The translations under genes and the position numbers were made by a program. The notes under the pieces were generated by a model. The model was not told where the DNA came from. It worked only from the letters and a program-made list of their open reading frames with translations, and made no database searches. From Oegoconia quadripuncta (lineage: Eukaryota > Arthropoda > Insecta > Lepidoptera > Autostichidae), in the NCBI GenBank assembly GCA_949316235.1, contig OX438744.1:496001-560000 (forward strand): 64,000 nt of DNA, in the 5' to 3' direction. Below, piece after piece: positions 42,255 to 52,294 of the stretch (the stretch's first letter is position 1; every line of letters starts with the position of its first letter).

Positions 42255-43408
42255 AAGTTCAAGTCAAAAATGCTTTACTTTGTAGATAACACACTTAAAT
42301 TTTACATCTTTTAAGCTACTGCTTATTCAAAATGCAATTGTTCTCTGAGCAGAACAAGTAAGAAATTCGAGAGGTTGCTCTTTTAAAAACAAGTTTTTAT
42401 ACTTTATTACGAGCTGGTTACGTCGAGGGATGAATATCAACTAAATAGTCTGATATTTTATAATATGTTTTGTTAATAACTTTCTGTTTTATAGTATCTT
42501 TAAAGTTATGAAAAGGGATTTTTTGCATTTTGCATATCAACAGGAACCTTATTGAAAAAGCGTATACAATAACCCTTTGAATGAATTCTTGACTTTGCGG
42601 AGGCGACTTATGTGACCTGCAAGTTTATTTTTATTTCTTGTATTGACATCATGTTTATCACTATTTGTCCTAAATTATGCTATATTTATTTTGACATATA
42701 CGTTAGATTTTCAAAAATTAGAATGTTATACACTTTAAACCTGTCTCTAAGTGACACTGCAGGTCTCAATTGCTAAATTGCGCGAACGGCTCGTTTTTGT
42801 AAAACAAAGATTTATATCCGCGGCATTTCCCCACAGCAAGATACCGTAAGACATCAAGCTGTGGAAGCAACTAAAATATACTAATCTAGCAGTATTTACG
42901 TATGATATTTGTCGAATTTGTTTGACTGCGTACGCTGCAGAGCTCAGCCTTTTCGCCAATGTATATGTATGAGGACCCCATTTCATTTGGCGTCTAATAA
43001 TGCCCAAAAATGTAGTAGAATCTACGAGATCTAAAGTGGCATTTTTTATCATTATATTTGTGGGCACAACCCTGACATTGGGTAGTACAAATTTCACACA
43101 TTTACTTTTTTTCTCATTAAGTAACAAATTATTTGCCGTAAACCATTCTACTATTTCAGAAATAGCATTGTTCACATCGTCATAGCTCAATTTTTGTCTA
43201 TTTACTTTAAATAATATGGAGGTATCATCTGCAAACATTACTATTTCATGTTTATTATCCTTTACAAGGTTAGGCAAGTCATTTATATAGACCAAAAATA
43301 AAAATGGCCCGAGTATGGAACCCTGTGGGACGCCCATGCAGACTGTGGACCCTGACGATGTGTTGCCACTGATATTGACCCTCTGAACTCTGCCACTCAT
43401 ATAAGAAA
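42255..43408 (-). mobile_element. LINE LB, longest copy (RT domain to 3' end)
   Basis: From right to left: reverse transcriptase palm, thumb, C-terminus, 3' UTR (TTCTCTGAGCAGAACAAG) and a TCAAG-type tail. About 1.15 kb, 5'-truncated inside the RT domain. All shorter LB copies align to its left part, so it is the reference for the family here. Confidence 0.88.
42747..43408 (-). pseudogene. Reverse transcriptase palm/thumb of LINE LB
   Basis: About 220 codons: ISYMSGRVQRVNISG, GVPQGSILGPFLFLVYINDL (motif with PQGS), MFADDTSILF (catalytic YADD-type motif as FADD), LLLNEKKSKCVKF, LVDSTTFLGI, then SLMSYGILLWGN. A jockey/CR1-like order. The fingers, endonuclease and ORF1 are missing. Downstream LRPAVSLRDRFKV appears only after a frame change and a stop, so it is inactive. 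Confidence 0.88.
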
Positions 43409-43500
43409 TCATTATATTTGTGAGCACCAACCCTGACATTGGGTAGTACAAATTTCATACATTTAGTTCTTTCTCATTATGTAACAAATTATTTGCCTAT
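43409..43500 (-). repeat. Partial duplicate of LB sequence at the truncation point
   Basis: ATTATATTTGTGAGCACCAA..ATTATTTGCC repeats 43052-43140 in the same orientation with several differences. It abuts the RT domain where upstream RT sequence should be. Confidence 0.75.
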
Positions 43501-45653
43501 TTCCAAATAATGTTTAGCTGACATGTCTTAATAACTAGTATTTCCCGCCTATCATAAGCGATAGAGAATGATTGGAAAGTGGTAACTTTATATTTTTCTC
43601 TTACTACCCGTAACTGAAAATCCTAAACTAAAATAAAATGTAACAGCACTGTAATCCTAGCTACGGTTTAACAACACCACGTATTATATTGCCTCTGTTA
43701 CCGGTTACTGTTGTTCCCTGTATTATTCGTGTATATTATTTTATATATATTTTTTTAAAGTTTCACTCTGTTTTTTATATTAAACAACTACATTTGCACA
43801 TAGATAGATAGATAGGTCTGCTGGAAGAAATTTCATTATAGAAATAAGCAGAACCTGTTGTGTCGTCCCTATTATGTTGTATATGTATGTTTTTTTCTTG
43901 TGTGCAATAAATGATAAATAAATGAAATAAATAGATAAAGCGTTTATTTGCATATTACAGAAACACATACAAAAATATTCGACGCAACAATCATTCTGCT
44001 TTGTGTTTTCTTGGTTAAGTGTTAAACGATTTTGATGCTTATTTTTTGTTTGATAGGTTTGGTCGTATACAATAAGTCAGAGTGGGCCAATATAAATTTG
44101 GTTACGATCTGATGATGCACTCCGGAGGTAGATAATGGAAACTTACTGTTATACCAATTTCTGCAATTTAATTATTGTCGTCAGTCAAGTTTATCTCCGT
44201 GTACTGGACAAGATTTGAAAATGAATTGGTTTGCAATAATTTTGAAGCCATCAATGAAAATCTAAGATGATGAAAAACTTCCAAAATTGCAGCCGTAATC
44301 ATTCCCGTCTATTACCTACGACAAGCTTCGCATAATATTGAGCATATCGAGTCAAATTTTTCGAATACACCGAATACCATCCTCAGCGTAGCGGTTAGAC
44401 AAAGCGACGACCCGTTGGAATGTTAATAAAGCTTCGAGCAAGCAGAGGGGCGTGCTAATTACGATCGCTCGCTTTGTCAGCTCCTCTCACATCTGGGTGA
44501 CACCCGTAACCGCGCAACATCCGCAACCGCAGACGTGACATCCGCATGTGAAGTGGTCGGGGGTTGGGAGACGGCGAAGGGAATAATTGATGAAATGTGG
44601 CCTCATTAATGTGGAATGAACTTAGAAAATGTCACCGGTGTTGTTGATGTAAATTTTGAAAGAAAGTTTGGTAATTCTGTTAGCGTGTTTGTGGGCTCGC
44701 TTCTGAATGCGTGGAGAGATTTCCAGTAGGCATGGACTAGCTATGGTGGTAAAGTTTGTTGACGTTTGGGGCTCACCATTGATTCTGATAAGGTTGCGCC
44801 TGTGGGCTTACATAATAACACAGCAGTTTTAAATATTTATAGCTACGAAATTACTTCAATGACGTCTCCGCGTTTGTATGATTGAGGATCTGAAACCTCT
44901 TAAAGGTCGCGCTATAATATGATAGGTCACAGCTCAAATATAATTTACTAATTTCTTTAAACTTAAAACCTATATTTACCAGCAATAAATTATGAACATT
45001 GATCAAGTAGACTTTAAGAAGAATTTCAGCTATTAAACTTGGTTAATAACTTATATATATACTTATATATTTACTTATATATATCAACATATATCTATTT
45101 TTTACTACTAACGCTAACAGGTTAGAAATTAATTACTTTAAAAATTAGCTTAACTCTATAAAGTTTAAAAACATTAGTATTATTCTTGGTTAAGTTAGCA
45201 CAATCAAGATTGTAGTACAAATGTCCGAGGGGTGGGAACCTGGTGATCTGTGCCACAGGTTCATACTATTACAGACGCCAGATTCTCACAAATAACTTTA
45301 TGTCAACAAATGATTGTCAACCTCCATATTTAGTATAAACAAGTACGTTTTGTAATATTTGTGAGAATAAAAATAAATACATACTTTACTAAATACATAC
45401 ATACTTTATAACTCCCAACTGCTGTATTTCGAAGCTAGGCAGTATCACTATTTGTTTTTGTCGATTACTATTATTTATAGAATTTATTGCTATAATGTTA
45501 ATAGGTATAATAAATTCGTACATAGTTCAACAATGTTCAACTATCAAATCAGTTGTAGAGGTCAAATTATTCTGGATAAAAATAATATTTCTATTGAGTA
45601 TGCCAATAATCCAACATCTGCTGTAGAATGCTGAAAAGAATATTCCAACAAAC
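43501..45653. other. Longest stretch poor in recognisable repeats
   Basis: GATA repeat at 43801-43816, an LD-like 3' end at about 43930-43985 (minus), a GC-rich patch at 44440-44610, TA-rich tracts at 45045-45105. No exon recognised. Directly upstream of RJ and the Dscam-family exon, so intronic regulatory DNA is possible here. Confidence 0.4.
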
Positions 45654-46015
45654 AAACAAACAAAATATTCTTTATTGTACAACAATACGAAGCATAAAAA
45701 GAAATAAGAAAAAGGGGATAGTACAATTTGGCGGCCTTATCACTAAAAGCGATCTCTTCCAGGCAACCTTTGGGTTAGGAAGCATTATGCACATGACATG
45801 TAGGTAGCGTGCACGATAAACTAATTTTAATAAAATAAATAAATCACCCATATAAATACATACGTTAATTGAATACATACAAACACACATACATAATATA
45901 TACATAATAATACATATATAATATATATATAAAAAAATAATACATATAATATATACCAATATTTGAATTTAGTATAAATAGAATAGTACGTAACTAAGCA
46001 CACAGTAATTAATGC
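45654..46015 (-). repeat. Repeat RJ, copy 2
   Basis: AACAAACAAAATATTCTTTATTG at the left (tail and polyadenylation signal inverted), GGCGGCCTTATCACTAAAAG, and the body of 11750-12099 in inverse orientation. It ends about 110 bp before the Dscam-family exon. Confidence 0.75.
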
Positions 46016-46110
46016 AAGTATGAAACGAAAAGAGGATAGATAGAATATTCTTTATTTGAACTGTATAATTTCACCCCTTTCTTCAACAACATAGTTAACT
46101 AACATTTGTA

Positions 46111-46124
46111 TCTATTGTCCACAG
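46111..46124 (+). promoter_or_regulatory. 3' splice site of the Dscam-family exon
   Basis: A short pyrimidine-leaning tract ending in TCCACAG precedes the exon. The reading frame has an in-frame stop just upstream (TAA near 46103), so splicing is required. A second AG at 46139-46140 would remove 16 bases and shift the frame, so the first AG is preferred. Confidence 0.75.
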
Positions 46125-46293
46125 CGACACCGTCCCGCAGCCAGTTGCTCTTCCTCATGGAGCCGCCTCCTCGACTGTCCTTCTCCAACGGGACAGGCGC
46201 GAGAGTGTCCTGTGCCGCGCACGGCACTCCCGCGCCGACCATTACCTGGCTCACTGAGGACGGTGCCCCTGTCACGGACGTGCCGGGACTCCG
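46125..46293 (+). CDS. Dscam-like: Internal exon of a Dscam-family receptor (first half of Ig domain 1)
   Basis: The exon has 55 complete codons with split codons at both ends (one base comes from the previous exon; the last two bases CG begin an Arg codon). Seen in the translation: a leader stretch, FLMEPPPRLSFSNGTGA, B-strand Cys at residue 29, C-strand Trp at 41 in PTITW, then DGAPVTDVPGLR at the end. The Ig Cys..Trp pair and the DVPGLR ending are typical of the N-terminal Ig domain of insect Dscam proteins, homophilic adhesion receptors at neuronal (and haemocyte) surfaces. An N-glycosylation sequon (NGT) lies at residues 21-23. The exon is GC-rich while its flanks are AT-rich, as expected of a constrained exon. 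The second half of the domain, with the partner Cys, should be in the next exon, which I cannot find. Family confident; which paralogue (Dscam1-4) is not decidable. Confidence 0.88.
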
Positions 46294-46299
46294 GTGAGT
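46294..46299 (+). promoter_or_regulatory. 5' splice site of the Dscam-family exon
   Basis: CCG followed by GTGAGT is a strong donor. Read-through would hit TGA at once (46295-46297), which supports the exon ending here. Confidence 0.8.
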
Positions 46300-46500
46300 T
46301 TGCATTCCAATTATACAACGAATCTGTCCTCGAATGGCACTAAGGCACGAGTATTTCTGGCTCAGTGAAGACATCGTTGACTGTGAGACGACGTTTTTAT
46401 CTCTCCCCTTGCAGTTACACTAACCTTTCTATACAGTTGTACGCAGACCACAGGACACCTTATTTATTTATTTATTTATAATAGTACAACCACATCACAT
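46300..46500 (+). other. Intron start after the Dscam-family exon
   Basis: No second exon follows. TTTA repeat near 46462-46480. Confidence 0.4.
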
Positions 46501-46715
46501 ATACTTCCCTCCCTCCCTCCCTCCCTCATCCCTCATCCCTCATCGCTCAGGCTGCCCTACTTATTCTGGGGTGGACACCTTCCTCAAAGGCCGGCAACGC
46601 ATCTGTGACCCTTTTGGTGTTGCGGGTGTCCATGGGCGGCGGTGATTGCTTTCCATCAGGTGACCCGCATGTTCGTTTGCCGCCCTCTCATATAAAAAAA
46701 AAAAAAAAAAAAAAA
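46501..46715 (+). mobile_element. SINE S5, 5'-truncated, in the Dscam-family intron
   Basis: CTCC and CCCTCAT microsatellite units lead into CATCGCTCAGGCTGCCC and the full LA-type tail with poly(A). It lies about 245 bp downstream of the exon. Confidence 0.82.
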
Positions 46716-46789
46716 ACTTACACAATTTCAGAAAATTTGTAGATGTAATTATTTCTAATATATGTGACAATTCCGGTGTACATAACACT

Positions 46790-47215
46790 TAGCAAAATCA
46801 AATAATTACTAAAGCTACTTAACTAACGAAGTCTGCAGCTTTCGTTTGAAGCTGCTAAACGAGTCGTGGAAGATGTCAATGTCTGGATCACGGGTTTGGA
46901 TGGAATTACACTGATCGATAATTCTACTCAGGGGGGATTAAAAATCTAGATTAGTTCTAGAAAACGGAGTGTGAACTATTTTACAAATTTTGTGCCTAGA
47001 GTAAGAGTGAGGGAAGGCAAGAGATATTTTTTACAAAAGATGACTGCACTATAATATTCGTTTGTTATTAATTTATAAAGAAAACACAGGTCATGAATAC
47101 GTCTCCGATCATGTACTAGTAAACATGCAATAGTATAATATTGTTTATTTGAGAAGGAGATCATCTCCTCCGCTATGTATGCTTCATAAAACATTCCGAG
47201 CACTTAACACCCTGT
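46790..47215 (-). mobile_element. LINE LH, ORF2 C-terminus
   Basis: The minus strand reads FYEAYIAEEMISFSNKQYYT, LVHDRRRIHDLCFLYKLI and, after a break, a stretch whose in-frame reading is DPDIDIFHDSFSSFKRKL. Jockey-like C-terminal region. No second copy in the window. Confidence 0.7.
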
Positions 47216-47361
47216 TTTGCTATGATCAACTGCTTTGGATCGATGACGTATGGCTCTGGCGATTCTTGTAGCGGTGTAGTTATGTATTTTAAATCTCGGC
47301 TACAACTTATGCTGACATGGAGACACTAAAAACTATTTCGTACTATTTATTGTTAGATTGC
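47216..47361. other. Spacer
   Basis: Nothing recognised. Confidence 0.3.
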
Positions 47362-47369
47362 TGTTCGTT

Positions 47370-47553
47370 CCCTTCTATTCTTCTAAGAATAGAAGGGAAA
47401 AGAAAAAGAGGAAGACCGAGAATAAGCTACATGCAGCAAATAAAAGAGAAGTTGAACGTCGTGTCGTATCAGGAGGTCAAGAGGAAGGCGGAGAGCAGAG
47501 AGATATGGAAAAATCTCCACCGACAAGAGCATGGCTCTTAAATCAGATGATGG
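47370..47553 (+). mobile_element. LINE LI, short copy with 8-bp target duplication
   Basis: GKRKRGRPRISYMQQIKEKL then NVVSYQEVKRKAESREIWKN LHRQEHGS, stop, GATGATG tail. TGTTCGTT flanks it (47362-47369, 47554-47561). The 5' border is a perfect 15-bp-arm hairpin (47368-47399). The ORF end is RTE-like. Confidence 0.83.
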
Positions 47554-47561
47554 TGTTCGTT

Positions 47562-47894
47562 ATTTTATGTTGTATTATGTAGTACAATCCTATCAATCAT
47601 TTATAACGTATTTGTGTCGCTAAATGTATCAAATTTACATGATATTTGCTTTCAGACGTGTAAGTGAAAACAATTTTATTAGCTTTAAATTTTAAGGATT
47701 CTGTAATTCAAACGGTAAAATCGAAATCCATAGAATCCATTTGTCGTATGTCTGTCTGGTCGTCTTTCATTCTACGAGAAGAGGGTTAATCTGCCAGATT
47801 GTGTGTGGCTTAAAAAAATTTAAAAATGCAATATTAATTACTCGACTGAGCGTTCACCGCGCGAGCTGTTTTGAAGAATTATTATCAGCCCGTC
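47562..47894. other. No gene recognised
   Basis: 47715-47775 resembles the repeat fragment at 40-175 (ATTTGTCGTATGTCTGTCTGG). Confidence 0.3.
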
Positions 47895-48132
47895 ACTGCA
47901 GAAGATTGAGGCCTTGCCTCATTCATGACGGAGTATGGGCCATAATTCACCACCCTGGCCTAATGCGCGTTGGAGACTTCACATGACTTTGAATTTTTTT
48001 CTCAGGCATGCAAATTTCCTCACAATGTTTTCTTTCACCGTTTAAGAGTAGTCGTATATTATGCACTGCCTGGGGATCAAACCCGGACCTTCTAAATTTT
48101 AACCGCGATTTAACCGCTGAGCAACCGACGTA
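47895..48132 (-). mobile_element. SINE-like S4
   Basis: GGAGTATGGGCCATAATTCACC.., CTCACAATGTTTTCTTTCACC, and at the right GGGGATCAAACCCGG..GCTGAGCAACCGACG, a worn tRNA-like head on the minus strand. Confidence 0.65.
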
Positions 48133-48547
48133 TTTTGAAGAATAAAACCTATTTATTCCTTTAACCTATTTAAAAAAATGTGTTTTATGATTAACAAAGA
48201 TTTCGAAACACTATCGCAACTCTGGTCATTGAGATGCAAGCCACCGTAGTTCTAAGCTACAACAAAATAACAATAAAACGATTGTAATATCGACTACACC
48301 AGTAGGTAACCTCGATCAAACGCCTACGTATCTAATCCAGCGGAATCCAGTTGTGTCCAGTGAAATCGGGAAAAATCCAGTGGCCGCGGGATTAATACAC
48401 TTCGCGGACGACCGAGCAGCGTTCGCGCGCTCTTTTTGCGAAATCCGACCGAATGAGTGATGTGCTTTCGTATCAACGACAAAGGACCTTTTCATATTAT
48501 CCGACATGACTGTAGTAAACAGGTGTACTTTTAGATTTTTGAGACTG
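48133..48547. other. No gene recognised
   Basis: 48390-48440 is GC-rich. A minus frame of 63 codons there has no known signature. Confidence 0.3.
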
Positions 48548-48866
48548 TATTTTTTTTATGATCAATTAGATACGCGTTTGACCACAATCTCACCTGATGG
48601 AAAGTGACGACGTGGCCGAAGATGAAGCATGTGATCTCAGTAAATACCTCTCACCCTGCTCTTGAAGATCCCAAATTTGTAAGATTCAGGAAAGACTGAT
48701 GCTGGCATGGGCTGCCGTGAGGGATGAATCGAACCGTTTAGTGCGAATGTTTGGAATGTTAACTACATTACAGGAATCCCTCCCCACGCCTAGTAGAAAT
48801 GGCGATGGTGGCATAAGATTATGTAATTTCAACGTACTTTCACTGAAATACATACTGTTAAACCTG
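48548..48866 (-). mobile_element. LINE LF, C-terminus and 3' UTR (part 1 of a split copy)
   Basis: The minus strand reads LHNLMPPSPFLLGVGRDS, VVNIPNIRTKRFDSSL and a broken PESYKFGIFK block, then the 3' UTR GCTTCATCTTCGGCCACGTC..CATCAGGTGAGATTGTGGTC and A run. The remaining upstream segment is at 50023-50150. Confidence 0.8.
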
Positions 48867-48927
48867 TGTTTTTTTTTATGCACAAGCACTTGACCTCAAT
48901 CACACCTGAAGTTAAGTGATGATGAGG
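48867..48927 (-). mobile_element. SINE S1, tail fragment
   Basis: Poly(T), ATGCACAAGCACTTGACCTC..AAGTTAAGTGATGATGAGG. Joined directly to LJ. Confidence 0.7.
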
Positions 48928-49960
48928 ACTGTACATGTTGACCTGGAAAAGGCATTCGACAGTGTCTCTCGTGAAGGCCTTTGGAGGGTGGTAAAGAAGT
49001 TGTGGTGCACGGAGAAGTGTGTGAGACTTCTAAGACTCCTGCTTGACGATATGAATGCTGCGTCACTGTAGACGGTGAATCGTCAAATTTCTTTCCCGTT
49101 ACCTGTGGGGTGAAACAAGGGTGTGTTCTAGCACCGACACTGTTCGCTATGTACTTTGCGGTAGAAGTCAAGAAGGTCATATAAACAGTTTCCGAGGGAG
49201 TTCGCAGTTCACGTGACACTGGCCATAAAGCTAGGTGAGGACGTACTGACACAGGTTGATAAGTTCCGTTATCTGGGAAGCACTATAACATCCAAGTGTG
49301 ACCTTGATGCCGAGATCAAAAACAGGATCGGTGCCGCAGCTGTGGTATTTGGGAAGCTGCGTTCCAAGGTTTTCTGCTCACATGATCTAAAGCTGGCCAC
49401 CAGGGTTTCAGTCTACATGGCGATTGTGCTGCCAAACCTCTTATGTTCCTCTGAGATGTGGTGTGTGTATCGGTATCATATGAAGATCAGATGGTCCGAT
49501 CGAGAGTGCGTAATACCGAAGTGCTGCGAAGAGCCAATGTCGGTGGCATTGAGGCCTACTTAATACGTCGGCAGCTTCGGTGGTGTGGTCACGTATCACG
49601 CATGAGAGATGAGAGAGTGGCGAAGCGCATCTTCTATTCTGAACTAGAGGAGGGCAAGCGAAAGCATGGCGATCAACTTGTCAGATACAATGTTCAGAAG
49701 CGCCATATGAAACGATGCAACATTGAGCCATCTCGATGGTAGGGTTTGGCAGTACAACGTCATGAATGGCGCAGGGTAGTGCATAGAATAGTAAGCGATT
49801 TCGAGGAGTAGCGTAAAGCTGACCTCGCCGCTTAACGCGACGAGCTGAAAACCCGTCTACCCATTATCACTACGTGGAAGATGTGCTTACGTGCCCGCAT
49901 TGCGCACGAAAGTTCACCGCAAAGATCGACTATGTTAGTCATCTTCAAGCGCACCAGCGC
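48928..49960 (+). mobile_element. LINE LJ, RT to C-terminal zinc finger
   Basis: Blocks in order: VDLEKAFDSVSREGLW (RT motif), after a stop and shift FPVTCGVKQGCVLAPTLFAM, a gap where the catalytic YADD block should be, [80 protein letters not shown], and a C2H2 finger TCPHCARKFTAKIDYVSHLQ AH at about 49888-49953. Several frameshifts and the missing catalytic block make it dead. The finger is known in this LINE type. Confidence 0.83.
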
Positions 49961-50022
49961 CAAACCGATTAGGAGTCAAAGTGGTCACAATGGTCGAAAT
50001 CGGTCCGAAGTATCAATCAAGT

Positions 50023-50150
50023 CAAGCAAGCACTGTAAAAGACTGAGAGACAGGCGACCTTGCGATGGTGTTTAAGAATCTGCAATTTAGTAATCATCGA
50101 GTGGTCACCAATGAGTCTTTTGTCATGTCGTTCCACAGAATCGAGTGATT
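50023..50150 (-). mobile_element. LINE LF, part 2 of a split copy
   Basis: The minus strand reads LDSVERHDKRLIGDHSMITK and LKHHRKVACLSVFY, the segment that directly precedes the part at 48548-48866. CTGT(T/A)AAA at both breakpoints suggests a target duplication. Confidence 0.75.
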
Positions 50151-50966
50151 ATTTAAAATCGATTTTATTGACGTCGGGCGTCGACAAGGATGTGTGCTTG
50201 GTTCACCGAAGTGAAGTTAAAGTGGCAATATGTAGGGCAAAACGCGCGTAGGAGAGTGTGGAGCAGCGCAAGGAGGCAATCGCTCACGGAATCAACATTC
50301 GAACCGGACGTCATGGAAATCTATCAGGGAGACCTACATTCAGCAGTAGATGTCCTATAGGTGATAAGAGGATGATAAGGTCCACCGATGTCGGTGTCGG
50401 TTCGGTGTCGTGTCGGCTATTGTGAAATGGCCGAAACACTCCGGACGCGATTAATTTTGTCGCGAGATTTTTTTTGGTGATATATTTTTGCTTTTTCGTA
50501 GATTTAGGGAGCGAAGTAATCAGGCTTCGAGGAAGAGATCATTGCTCATACCATCACCGTTCGTTTTGAGCGTGTATGGAAGTGGAAAAATTGGGACAGT
50601 CGTCACGTGTCCCGAGACATGCCGGCATCAATTAGTTTAGTTTTTTATTTAGTTTATAGTTTTTATTTTTCAAAAAAATAATTACAAGTAACAGTCTAAT
50701 ACTAAAGTGCTTTTAAATTCTAATGCTTGGACTCTGATCCTCAAACTAGGTCAAACCTGTATCTTGAGGATCAGTTCCTTCCCTATGCACACAGGTAGTA
50801 AATATTTGAATTATACACTTAAAATTTATAAATTTCGTAAATAGTAAAGAACCTAAATATTTTGTAATAACTAAATGTTTTAATCTATAATACCAGTCAC
50901 ACTCACTTTTACTTCGATACTGGACGTTGACTACATGGCATCTAACTATGTCACTGATTCGTTTGT
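50151..50966. other. No gene recognised
   Basis: 50285-50375 looks like an RTE-type 3' tail (CAGCAGTAGATGTCCTATAG.. GATGATAAGG). A GGTGTCGGTTCGGTGTCG run lies near 50390. Nothing else. Confidence 0.35.
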
Positions 50967-51159
50967 TTCCGTATGTTATCTTGTTACCTAAACTACCAGA
51001 ATGCCTGATTCGTGATAGTTGCGTGTGTTTGTGAGCGTGGTTCATTTTGGCGCCAAAATGAACCACGCATTACTAAGATACATGCGGACACACACACACA
51101 CACACAACTATCACGAATTAGGCATTGTGATGGTTTAGGTAACAAGATAACATACGGAA
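50967..51159. mobile_element. Fold-back element G
   Basis: TTCCGTATGTTATCTTGTTA.. and its inverse TAACAAGATAACATACGGAA form arms of about 65 bp with few mismatches. Near the centre, CGTGGTTCATTTTGGCGCC is a perfect palindrome (51036-51067). CA repeat in the right arm (51090-51108). Confidence 0.75.
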
Positions 51160-51603
51160 TTGAAGCCGGTATAGAATAGTTTAAAAATGTTCTTTCGATC
51201 GCTTCAGAATAGCCCCCATTTTCGCTGAAGTTGTGAAATCGTCCAGGTGTCGCGAGTTTTAGGGCTACGCGACTGGTTGAGGGCTGAAAAGACGCGTATC
51301 GGCTAGAGCGACAAGATTTTTATCGGATTTTTTTTTATGTTATTAATCGTGTTTCTTCTTCCTGAGAAGAATGCTGACATGAGCTAGTATTATCATACCT
51401 TTTTACATTTTTTTTTATTATTGTGTAAAATAAATAGTGAAGAAAAGATCTTTTTTATTATTAATTTTCAATGTAGGTATACCCGAAGGTAGTGAATGGC
51501 ACGAGATCTGTGGATTTTTTCATATTACAGACAGGGATATGTATTATGAAAATGAGTTAAGCCATTTTGAAAGCCTTTAACACAGTTGCTTGGCGTACAC
51601 TCC
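51160..51603. other. No gene recognised
   Basis: AT-rich spacer. Confidence 0.3.
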
Positions 51604-51812
51604 GGGTTAGCACTTGACCTCAATCACATCTGATGTTAAGTGAAGATGAGGCCGAAGGTGGTAGCGTACTGACCCGGAAACCCCATCTTATTTGGGGAAC
51701 TGGCTATCTTATCTCTGACAACCGGAACACAACAATGCTAAGAATATTGTTGTATGGCGGCAGATTTAGATAAGATGGTGGTAGCTAGCCAGGCGGACAC
51801 CAACCAAACCTC
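51604..51812 (-). mobile_element. SINE S1, headless
   Basis: GGTTAGCACTTGACCTCAAT to GTAGCTAGCCAGGCGGACAC. tRNA-like head absent. Confidence 0.82.
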
Positions 51813-52294
51813 TAACCAACCAAAAGGACTCCACAGACAAGACCATAGCTCTTAAATTGAAGAGAAAGAGAGTAACCCCCAAGGTTCCTCTTTTAAAGCG
51901 CGGATCGTCGCCGCGTCTCACTAACGAAGACGAACTGAGTGCCAAGATGTGATATGAACTGCGCGGTGTCAGGGGACGGTTTGAAATATTACTAAATTAT
52001 ACTTTAGGCAACTTGGTGAGACAAGGAAATTTGAACTTCCTGTTGCAATTGTGTTGTTTTATAATTTAACTTTCATGAGACAGCCTCTTGGCAGAGGTTT
52101 ACCTACGGGTAAGTAAAGTTTTAAACTGTTTGGATAATAATGGTAATATTTTGTGTAGGAATACAACACTAATGATAGAAAACTGTATATATATAACTGA
52201 AGATTTAGAAAAGTAGAACTAAGCATGATAATATCATCCTGGTAAATAAGTTCACGACCGTTATACGCAGTAATATATATAGTAAGTAAGTCTA
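51813..52294. other. No gene recognised
   Basis: Single-copy-like; 51890-51965 is slightly GC-rich. Confidence 0.3.

Noticed and set aside
42747..43451. Active host reverse transcriptase gene
   Set aside because: RT motifs are real, but the copy lacks endonuclease and N-terminus, has a frame break before the C-terminus and begins in a duplicated fragment. It is a dead LINE.
46099..46374. Minus-strand frames over the Dscam-family exon
   Set aside because: GC-rich antisense shadows; the plus strand has the Ig pattern and both splice sites.
48548..48640. An S1 SINE copy
   Set aside because: First read as a divergent S1 tail, but it directly follows LF coding sequence on the minus strand, so it is the LF 3' UTR; this is what revealed the shared tail.
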